This document shows positions 5,450 through 10,497 of a DNA stretch of 10,497 nt, in pieces. The first letter of the stretch is position 1. Each line of letters opens with the position of its first letter. Where the stretch lies: the NCBI GenBank assembly GCA_013815535.1, contig JACDGC010000079.1:1-10497 (forward strand), given 5' to 3'. The position numbers and the translations under genes are program-made. Below the pieces are notes generated by a model. That model was given only the letters and a program-made list of their open reading frames with translations. It was not told the origin of the DNA and did not search any database. Source of the stretch: Ktedonobacterales bacterium (GTDB lineage: Bacteria > Chloroflexota > Ktedonobacteria > Ktedonobacterales > JACDGC01).

Positions 5450-7510
5450 ATGAATGAACAGATGGCGGCAACGTTGGATAACCTGCCCCACAAACCGGGC
5501 ATCTACCTCTATAAAAACGACGAAGGTACGATCATTTATGTTGGCAAGGCCACCTCGCTGCACAGCCGCGTCCATCAATATTTCGCGGCGGGGGCTGACC
5601 TCAGCCCCAAGAACCGCGCCCTGGTCAGTCACATCACCAGCATCGAATTCATCGTGGTGGGTAGCCCGGTGGAGGCGCTCATCCTCGAAAACGAATATAT
5701 CAAGCGTTACCAGCCCAAATATAACGTCCGGCTGCGCGATGACAAGAACTATCCCTATATCAAGATATCGCTGACCGAAGACTTTCCGCGCGTCTATCGC
5801 GTGCGCTCTTTCCGGCAAGATGGCAACCGCTATTTTGGCCCCTATACGAACGCCGGGGCGGTGGATAGCACGCTGGATCTGCTGAATAAGATTTTTCCCT
5901 TCCGCACCTGTCGCTATGATGGCTGGTCGTGGGCACCCCCGCGTGAAACGAGCGCGACCCGTGCGCCTGCACGCGCGGCGCATGCCGCCGCGCCATCCGG
6001 CAAGCGGGGTGGCGGGCACCCCGCCGCGAGTGAGTGGCGCCAAAAACTGTTGCCGCGCCCTTGCATGCAATACACCATCCATCGGTGCGTCGCGCCGTGC
6101 GTGGCGAAGGTGTCGCGGGCCGACTATGATGCCATCATTCGGCAGGTGGTGCTGTTTTTGGAAGGTAAGCACGAAGCCGTGCAAGACGACTTGCGTGCCC
6201 AGATGGAAGCCGCCGCCGAGGCGATGGAGTTCGAGCGCGCTGCCGTGTTGCGTGACCGCATCGACGCTGTTGGCCAATTGCTGGCCAAGCAAAAAATCAT
6301 CAATACCACCGCCTCGGGCGATCAGGACGTGATCGCCTTGGCCAGTTTGGACGACGAAACCTGTGCGCAAATCTTCTTCTTTCGCGGGGGAAAGTTGGCG
6401 GGCCGCGAATCGTTCATCCTCAAGGGCACGCGCGACACCATGCCCGGCGAGATCATCGCTTCGTTTATGCAGCAGTTTTACGATCAGGCACCAGCCGTCC
6501 CTGGCGAGATCATCCTGCAAACCGAGCCGGAAGAGATCGAGGAGTTGACCGCCTGGTTGCGCGGCAAGCGCGGCGCGGCCTTGGCCCTGACGGTGCCCCA
6601 GCGCGGCGACAAGGTGCGCTTGGTCGAGATGGTCGCGCAGAACGCTAATGAAGCGTTGGAGATGGAGCGCATCCGCTGGCTGTCGGATTCGCAGAAGACG
6701 GCGCTGGCACTGCAAGAGGTGCAAGAGGCGCTGAATCTGCCCGCGCCGCCCCGCCGCATCGAATGCTATGACATCTCGAACACGCAGGGGACGGCTAACG
6801 TGGGGTCGATGGTCGTCTTCGAGCATGGCAAGCCCAAGCCCGCCGACTATCGCCGTTTTCGCATCAAGACGGTCGATGGGGCGGATGACTATGCCAGCCA
6901 CCGCGAAATGCTGCGGCGTCGCTTCAAGCGCATGGAGGCTGCCCCCGGTGAGGTGGCGACCGACGAGGTGATCGAAGGGGCGACGGGGGGCGAAGCGTCC
7001 CCGGTCGATTCCTTCCAGGCTATGCCTGATCTGGTCATCATCGATGGCGGGCGCGGCCACTTGAACGCCGACCTGGCGGTGCTGGATGAACTGGGCATTC
7101 GCGTGCAAATGATCGGCGTGGCGAAGGAAAACCATGGCGCCATCGGGGAGTATGAAGACATCTATCTGCCCGATCAGCCGGAACCGCTGGTGCTGCCACG
7201 CGGCTCGCAGGGGTTATATATGATCCAGCGCATTCGTGATGAGGCGCACCGCTTCGCCATCACTTATCACCGCCAGGTGCGCAGCACCAAGGCCTTCACC
7301 TCGCTGCTGGACGAAGTGCCTGGCATTGGGCCCAAGCGCAAGAAAGCGTTGATCGTGCATTTTGGTTCGGTGCGCGCCATCGCCGCTGCCAGCGTCGATG
7401 ACCTCGCCGCCGTGGAGGGCATGACGCGTGACGCCGCCGAGAAGGTGAAGGAGTTCATCGGTGCCCGAACCCCTGCGGAAAAACCGGTGGCTGATGAAGC
7501 CAGCGCGTAA
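5450..7510 (+). CDS. uvrC: UvrC, nucleotide excision repair endonuclease subunit
   Basis: UvrC cuts the damaged strand on both sides of a lesion after UvrA-UvrB loading. Seen: 686 residues, somewhat longer than the usual 600-odd. The GIY-YIG nuclease domain occupies residues 12-95 (GIY 17-19, YVG 30-32, R40, E80). Four cysteines, C154, C205, C213 and C217, match those that bind a 4Fe-4S cluster in E. coli UvrC. The UVR (UvrB-binding) helix pair lies at about 235-275. The RNase H-like nuclease spans about 430-605 with D441 (YDISNTQG), D532 (IIDGGRGH) and H600 (RDEAHRF). Helix-hairpin-helix DNA-binding motifs lie at about 618-672 (VPGIGPKRKKAL). C154 and C205 are 51 residues apart against 12 in E. 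coli: an Ala/Arg/Pro/Gly-rich insertion of about 39 residues fills the gap. A smaller insertion sits near 495-522. A purine-rich ribosome site (AAGGGGCGAGG, 5431-5441) precedes the ATG. Key catalytic residues are intact, so it is probably functional. Confidence 0.97.
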   Translation: MNEQMAATLDNLPHKPGIYLYKNDEGTIIYVGKATSLHSRVHQYFAAGADLSPKNRALVSHITSIEFIVVGSPVEALILENEYIKRYQPKYNVRLRDDKNYPYIKISLTEDFPRVYRVRSFRQDGNRYFGPYTNAGAVDSTLDLLNKIFPFRTCRYDGWSWAPPRETSATRAPARAAHAAAPSGKRGGGHPAASEWRQKLLPRPCMQYTIHRCVAPCVAKVSRADYDAIIRQVVLFLEGKHEAVQDDLRAQMEAAAEAMEFERAAVLRDRIDAVGQLLAKQKIINTTASGDQDVIALASLDDETCAQIFFFRGGKLAGRESFILKGTRDTMPGEIIASFMQQFYDQAPAVPGEIILQTEPEEIEELTAWLRGKRGAALALTVPQRGDKVRLVEMVAQNANEALEMERIRWLSDSQKTALALQEVQEALNLPAPPRRIECYDISNTQGTANVGSMVVFEHGKPKPADYRRFRIKTVDGADDYASHREMLRRRFKRMEAAPGEVATDEVIEGATGGEASPVDSFQAMPDLVIIDGGRGHLNADLAVLDELGIRVQMIGVAKENHGAIGEYEDIYLPDQPEPLVLPRGSQGLYMIQRIRDEAHRFAITYHRQVRSTKAFTSLLDEVPGIGPKRKKALIVHFGSVRAIAAASVDDLAAVEGMTRDAAEKVKEFIGARTPAEKPVADEASA
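5973..6024. repeat. Two GC-rich inverted repeats inside the uvrC insertion
   Basis: Seen: GCGCGGC (5973-5979) and GCCGCGC (5987-5993) form a 7-bp stem with a 7-base loop. GCGGGGTG (6004-6011) and CACCCCGC (6017-6024) form an 8-bp stem with a 5-base loop. Both lie in the DNA for the extra residues between C154 and C205 of UvrC. The segment is bracketed by similar strings: GGGCACCCC followed shortly by CGCG occurs at 5931 and again at 6014. Inference: the insertion may have grown from a palindromic repeat or a local duplication. Confidence 0.5.
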
Positions 7511-7516
7511 GGCAAC

Positions 7517-7540
7517 CCCTGTGCTGACGCGCACTCAGGG
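7517..7540. terminator. Hairpin between convergent uvrC and the anti-sigma gene
   Basis: Seen: CCCTGTGC (7517-7524), a 6-base loop, then GCAC (7531-7534), a TC bulge and AGGG (7537-7540), making an 8-bp stem with one bulge, 6 bases after the uvrC stop. No T-tract follows on either strand, so a role as a bidirectional terminator is a guess from position. Confidence 0.3.
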
Positions 7541-7566
7541 CATAGCGGTGCCAGCCACCCATTCTT

Positions 7567-8325
7567 TCACCAGACCAAATCTTCCACAGCGATGATGCGG
7601 TCGGTTAGGTGCACTTCTAATTCATAGTGCCCGCTGGGGAAGGGGCCGAGCAGGAACGTGCCCCCCTCGGTCGTGTCTTCGGCCACCAGGCGCGGTGGTG
7701 CAGCGGCCTCTTGGACGTAGAGACGCACGGGGATCTCAGCCATGGCCAGGGTGGGCTCGCTGGCGGAACTGAGCATGCCTTCGAGGTGGTGATGCCCATG
7801 GGCAGCAGGGGTCACTCGGAGGGCCAGGGTGACGTCTTCCGCGTGGTAGATGCGCGGGCGCGTGGGGCTGCCCGCCCCGGCACTGCGGAGATTCAGCGCG
7901 GGGGCGGGGGCCGCGATGCCCGGCGGCAGGGCCTCTAGCAGGGACGCCAGCAAGCGCCGCGCGCCACTGACGGCGGTGGGGGCCTGCCAGTCGAGGATGG
8001 GGTCGTGGTCAGCCAACGCGGCTGTCACCAGCGACAGTTCCTCTTGGCATCGGGTACAGGTGAGCATGTGCGCGTCGATGCTGCCGCGTGCCGCCTCCAG
8101 CGTCCCTGCGACCAGCGCCGTCAGGTTCTCGGGGGGCGGGCAGTCGAAGCGATAGAGTTGTTGGCGCAGATAGGCGGTGAATGAGCCCATTTCGCGCACC
8201 TCCTGCTGGCAGCCGAGGCAGGCGGCGATATGCCCCACCACCGTGGGCGGGGCATCCGATGGATCAGCGGCATACGCCCCAAGCTGTTCCTGGGTTACGG
8301 CGGTGGGGTCGATGCAAGGTTCCAT
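7567..8325 (-). CDS. Probable soluble anti-sigma factor with two zinc-binding (ZAS-like) motifs
   Basis: Seen: 252 residues. Two modules repeat the anti-sigma zinc pattern: C4 followed by H32-x3-C36-x2-C39, and C62-P followed by H86-x3-C90-x2-C93. Family knowledge: zinc-binding anti-sigma (zf-HC2) domains bind and hold ECF sigma factors. The middle part (about 115-150) is Ala/Leu/Pro-rich but not long or hydrophobic enough for a membrane helix. The C-terminal part (about 158-252) looks beta-rich with a His cluster (176-180) and ends in a region resembling small beta-sandwich ligand domains; its role is unknown. The start at 8325 is set by GGAGGG (8337-8332) 6 bases upstream; the frame extends to an ATG at 8496 but that part is unlike protein. 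It follows the sigma gene on the same strand, so it most likely controls that sigma factor. Lack of a membrane helix suggests cytoplasmic sensing. Confidence 0.8.
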   Translation of the reverse strand: MEPCIDPTAVTQEQLGAYAADPSDAPPTVVGHIAACLGCQQEVREMGSFTAYLRQQLYRFDCPPPENLTALVAGTLEAARGSIDAHMLTCTRCQEELSLVTAALADHDPILDWQAPTAVSGARRLLASLLEALPPGIAAPAPALNLRSAGAGSPTRPRIYHAEDVTLALRVTPAAHGHHHLEGMLSSASEPTLAMAEIPVRLYVQEAAAPPRLVAEDTTEGGTFLLGPFPSGHYELEVHLTDRIIAVEDLVW

Positions 8326-8519
8326 GGTTATCCCTCCGGGTGGGCTGGTGGCTGCGGCGCGAGCACTCCTTAGGCATCGCGGTGCAGGGGGGCAATGCCA
8401 GCGCGCCAGCCCCCGTCTCTCTTCTATTTTACGGCTGCGGGGGTCTTCTCTTCCACATAAACGGAGGGATATCGTATTTTTTGGGTATTGGCTCACAAAA
8501 ACCTTGCAGACCGCGCCAC
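8326..8519 (-). promoter_or_regulatory. 194-base sigma/anti-sigma gap with a possible internal promoter and a hairpin
   Basis: Seen, minus strand: TTGTGA (8498-8493), a 16-base spacer and TACGAT (8476-8471) form a moderate promoter in an AT-richer stretch. Further downstream CCCCCG (8443-8438) can pair with CGGGGG (8415-8410) across a 22-base loop. Otherwise the gap holds no gene I can support. Inference: the anti-sigma gene may have its own promoter or a structured leader that sets its level relative to the sigma factor. Confidence 0.3.
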
Positions 8520-9185
8520 CTATTGCGCTGGGCGGCGATATTTGCGACGCAGACGATCGACCAGATTGGCGCTACACCGCCGCACCTCTTGGATGTCGGG
8601 GAAGTCCTCTGGCAACAGCGCGGGGATTTCGCGTGGGCGATACTCTTCGACCCACAGGGCATGGGCCAACCGCAACTCGCGGGGCGTGGCAACCTGGCGC
8701 ACCAGATCCCATAATTCTTGGCCGCTCATCACATCCAACACATTGTCGCTGTCGTCGGGGAGCGCGATCTCAAACACCGTTTCCAGGGGCACTTCGCGCC
8801 GCTTTTGGCGCAGGGCATCCAACATCACCCAGTTCACGCTGGTGTGTAAATAGGTCAAAATCGCGCCAAGGGATGAGACATCCACGGGGTGTTTGCGATT
8901 CGAGAAATGCAGGCGCTCGAAGACTTCATGGGCATAGGCTTCGAGCGAATCGCGCAGTTCGACTGTCTTAGCGGCTGGGTGGCGTTTCACCCAGCCCAGG
9001 ACCATACGGTAATAGGCCTCGTACATGGCTGACCATGCATCCGATGCACCCTCCACCAGGGCGCGCCGGAAGATTTCGAGGCAATAGCGTGGGTCTGCTG
9101 AGGTCCCTCCCCCATATTTTGCGCGTTCATCCGCGCAACGCTGCACGAGATCGTCCAGCGACGCCCCTGAATGCACACCCGCCAT
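8520..9185 (-). CDS. Sigma-70-like RNA polymerase sigma factor, ECF type (divergent)
   Basis: Predicted to direct RNA polymerase to a set of promoters. Seen: 221 residues. A region-2-like part (about 35-125) contains AWSAMYEAYYRMVLGWVK (50-67), an acidic helix EAYAHEVFERLHF (82-94) in the place of region 2.2, and TYLHTSVNWVMLDALRQKRR (111-130) in the place of regions 2.3-2.4. A linker with acidic residues (131-150) leads to a region-4-like helix-turn-helix (about 155-217) ending in a basic RLRRKYRR. The match is clear in layout but divergent in detail. The start is the ATG at 9185 with GGAGG (9195-9191) 5 bases upstream; the in-frame ATG at 9251 lies between the -35 and -10 of the predicted promoter and so is unlikely. 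The anti-sigma-like gene follows on the same strand. Confidence 0.75.
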   Translation of the reverse strand: MAGVHSGASLDDLVQRCADERAKYGGGTSADPRYCLEIFRRALVEGASDAWSAMYEAYYRMVLGWVKRHPAAKTVELRDSLEAYAHEVFERLHFSNRKHPVDVSSLGAILTYLHTSVNWVMLDALRQKRREVPLETVFEIALPDDSDNVLDVMSGQELWDLVRQVATPRELRLAHALWVEEYRPREIPALLPEDFPDIQEVRRCSANLVDRLRRKYRRPAQ

Positions 9186-9236
9186 ACCTGCCTCCACGCG
9201 ACCGACGCGCAAAGCGACTGTTGAGATGCCCCTGCT

Positions 9237-9265
9237 ACTATCGCGCGTCATCCAGCTATTGTCAA
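9237..9265 (-). promoter_or_regulatory. Promoter for the sigma factor gene
   Basis: Seen on the minus strand: perfect -35 TTGACA (9265-9260), a 17-base spacer, -10 GATAGT (9242-9237). Transcription would start near 9230, about 45 bases before the ATG at 9185. It has housekeeping-sigma form, so the gene may not depend only on its own sigma product. Confidence 0.55.
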
Positions 9266-9339
9266 GAAGACAAGACGATCATCCCTCGTGCGAAGACACG
9301 TTGCCTGCCTTTGCGCACTCCGTAATTTCTTCCAGGTGC

Positions 9340-9368
9340 TTGACAAATTCTAATCCCTATGGCATAGT
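9340..9368 (+). promoter_or_regulatory. Promoter for the ArsR-like regulator gene
   Basis: Seen: perfect -35 TTGACA (9340-9345), a 17-base spacer, -10 CATAGT (9363-9368) preceded by TGG (9360-9362), an extended -10. The expected start of transcription is near 9375, giving a leader of about 30 AT-rich bases before the ATG at 9406. Confidence 0.6.
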
Positions 9369-9374
9369 TTATCT

Positions 9375-9398
9375 ATCAAGAAAATTTGATCGGTCAAA
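9375..9398. repeat. Interlocking inverted repeats at the regulator's transcription start, candidate operator
   Basis: Seen: ATCAA (9375-9379) and TTGAT (9386-9390) form one inverted repeat with a 6-base spacer. TTTGA (9385-9389) and TCAAA (9394-9398) form a second with a 4-base spacer, sharing the middle arm. They lie directly downstream of the -10. Inference: a binding site for the winged-helix regulator encoded next to it (autoregulation). Confidence 0.35.
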
Positions 9399-9405
9399 AA
9401 AAGCT

Positions 9406-10251
9406 ATGGAAGACATCGCTGAGGTCTTTTACCTCACCACCATCGAGCAAATGCGGGCCATTTCGGACCCGTTACGCCTGCGGTTGGTGGAAACGCTGGC
9501 GCGTGAGCCCATGACGGTGACGCAACTGGGGGAACGGGTGGGTGAATCCCCCGCTAAGGTGCACTACCATGTGCGCGAGTTAGAGCGCATTGGCGTCGTC
9601 CATCTGGTGGAAACCCGCGAACGTGGGGGCATCCTCGAAAAGTACTATCGTTCCGTCGCGAAATCGTTGCGGATGGCCCCCGACGTGTTGGGGACGGCCC
9701 CCCGCGACGAAGTGACCGGGATGCTGAACGAATGGTTCCAGTTGATCATCAACGAGGCACTGGGCGCGGTCAACCAGCATGCCGATCATCCAGAAGCGGA
9801 TGAGCCCCTGACGCTCAGCAGCGAATCGCTCTATGCCACCAAGGATGAGTTTCGCGCCATCCTCCAAGACATCTCGGCACGCATCAAGCCTTTTGATACG
9901 CCGCGCGGCATCCCCGACGAGGGCGAGTGGATCATCAGCTTGATCGCGCATCGCATGGTGGCCAACCAAGGCGCCAGCAAACCGATGACTGAGCCAGCCG
10001 TGCCGCCAACCAAACCGAATGTCGAACATTCCTTTGTCATTGGCGGTGGCGATTTCAGCCGCAAAAGTCTTGAGCGCGCCGTGGCCGAGAATCGCCCGTT
10101 GGATATCATGGTCGTCGGCCTCTGTCGCTTTCCGGATGATATTTCGGCGGAGTTGGTCGAACGCGCGGTGGTCAAGTTTCGCAACTGGGGCCAGTTGATC
10201 GCCTCGCCCGAGGTGCGTGAAGTGCTGCGCCGTAAGGGGGGTGGTGTCTGA
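9406..10251 (+). CDS. ArsR-like winged-helix transcriptional regulator with long C-terminal extension
   Basis: Seen: 281 residues. The N-terminal winged helix (about 10-85) has the ArsR-type pattern: MRAISDPLRLRLVETL (16-31), a turn, the recognition helix SPAKVHYHVRELERIGV (48-64), then a wing ending in KYYR (79-82). ArsR-family proteins are usually little more than this domain. The remaining ~195 residues are mostly helical to the eye, with an unclassified C-terminal stretch (about 200-281) containing FSRKSLERAV. No cysteine pair of the classic metal-sensing kind is seen. The start at 9406 follows the promoter closely; no clear Shine-Dalgarno is present, and the frame runs upstream to an ATG at 9226 that precedes the promoter, so it was not used. 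The gene lies 114 bases before an MFS transporter on the same strand and is likely its regulator. The effector is unknown. Confidence 0.85.
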   Translation: MEDIAEVFYLTTIEQMRAISDPLRLRLVETLAREPMTVTQLGERVGESPAKVHYHVRELERIGVVHLVETRERGGILEKYYRSVAKSLRMAPDVLGTAPRDEVTGMLNEWFQLIINEALGAVNQHADHPEADEPLTLSSESLYATKDEFRAILQDISARIKPFDTPRGIPDEGEWIISLIAHRMVANQGASKPMTEPAVPPTKPNVEHSFVIGGGDFSRKSLERAVAENRPLDIMVVGLCRFPDDISAELVERAVVKFRNWGQLIASPEVREVLRRKGGGV

Positions 10252-10276
10252 GCCTGCCCCTTTGCCAATGGTAAAA

Positions 10277-10307
10277 GCGCACAGCCGTCTCGAACACGGC
10301 TGCACGC
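10277..10307 (+). promoter_or_regulatory. Hairpin in the regulator-transporter gap
   Basis: Seen: CAGCCGT (10282-10288) and ACGGCTG (10296-10302), a perfect 7-bp stem with a 7-base loop. After a 2x2 internal loop it is extended by GCG (10277-10279) pairing with CGC (10305-10307). It lies 25 bases after the regulator stop. No T-tract follows, so a simple terminator is doubtful; partial termination or mRNA protection is possible. Confidence 0.4.
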
Positions 10308-10365
10308 TCCCGAAGACTCGCACCGTCACATCACCTACAAAACCGATGAACGAAGGAGCCTCACC

Positions 10366-10497
10366 ATGGATTCTACCACTGCGGCCCAACCGCGCAAACC
10401 CGGCTTGCTGATCAATCGCAATTTCGGCCTGCTCTTCGCGGGCGGGGCCATTTCAGTCTTTGGCGACATCATCTTTGATTTTACCCTGGTTGTGTGG
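10366..10497 (+). CDS. MFS transporter, N-terminal 44 residues (3' end outside window)
   Basis: Seen: ATG preceded by AAGGAG (10353-10358) with a 7-base gap. A short polar N-terminus with basic residues leads into LINRNFGLLFAGGAISVFG (15-33) and a hydrophobic first helix ending at the window edge. The 'NRNFxLLxxGxxISxxGD' pattern is typical of the first helix of major facilitator superfamily drug exporters of the macrolide-efflux/MFS_3 type. Only the first helix is visible, so substrate and direction are inference. It probably shares regulation with the ArsR-like gene immediately upstream. Confidence 0.75.
   Translation, partial: MDSTTAAQPRKPGLLINRNFGLLFAGGAISVFGDIIFDFTLVVW

Noticed and set aside
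5408..7135. Open frame of 575 codons antisense to uvrC
   Set aside because: Lies opposite a gene with intact family motifs throughout; long antisense frames are expected in GC-rich coding DNA, and the translation shows no recognisable domain.
8177..8971. Plus-strand open frame of 264 codons across the sigma/anti-sigma pair
   Set aside because: Spans two genes and their gap on the opposite strand; low-complexity translation, no ribosome site or domain.
9226..9405. N-terminal extension of the ArsR-like regulator by 60 residues
   Set aside because: The extension would begin upstream of a good TTGACA/extended -10 promoter, and its sequence is unlike the family; the start at 9406 fits the winged-helix domain.
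1..10497. Mobile elements, CRISPR arrays, tRNA or rRNA genes
   Set aside because: No regularly spaced repeats, transposase or integrase motifs, cloverleaf-like segments or rRNA-like stretches were seen by eye; a covariance-model scan could still detect a small RNA missed here.

Overview
This is a GC-rich, densely coded bacterial chromosomal window with eight genes readable in full or nearly so, plus one partial gene at the right edge. I see no rRNA, tRNA, CRISPR array, transposase or integrase. The gene styles point to a member of the Chloroflexota: an anti-sigma protein with tandem HxxxCxxC motifs, a membrane-anchored cyclophilin, a polyprenyl synthase with a DDLLGIWD-type second motif, and an ArsR-like regulator followed by an MFS transporter. 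This placement is an inference from family resemblance and is only moderately certain; no marker RNA is present.

Layout, left to right. Positions 1-1277 (minus strand) hold the N-terminal 425 residues of an MMPL/RND-type membrane transporter. Divergent from it, 1547-4373 (plus strand) is a tight three-gene unit: a small zinc-motif protein with a C-terminal membrane segment, a polyprenyl diphosphate synthase overlapping it by 8 bases, and, 9 bases further on, a membrane-anchored protein kinase homologue that has lost its catalytic aspartate (a probable pseudokinase). Converging on this unit at 4386-5285 (minus strand) is a membrane-anchored cyclophilin-type peptidylprolyl isomerase. It shares a short divergent regulatory region with uvrC (5450-7510, plus strand), which carries an unusual low-complexity insertion of about 40 residues inside its cysteine cluster.

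Converging on uvrC, 9185 to 7567 (minus strand) encodes a sigma-70-like (ECF-type) sigma factor followed by a soluble protein with two anti-sigma-type zinc motifs. The two are probably a cognate pair, separated by a 194-base leader. Divergent from the sigma factor, 9406-10251 is an ArsR-like winged-helix regulator with a long extra C-terminal part. It is followed by the start of an MFS transporter at 10366, a common arrangement of a regulator next to the pump it controls.

The least ordinary item is the zinc-membrane protein / prenyl synthase / pseudokinase operon. It joins two apparently regulatory, membrane-tethered proteins to an isoprenoid chain-building enzyme. Several promoters have good -35/-10 elements. 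Palindromes overlap or sit beside the promoters of the operon, the cyclophilin and the ArsR-like regulator, and one hairpin would hide the Shine-Dalgarno sequence of the MMPL gene.
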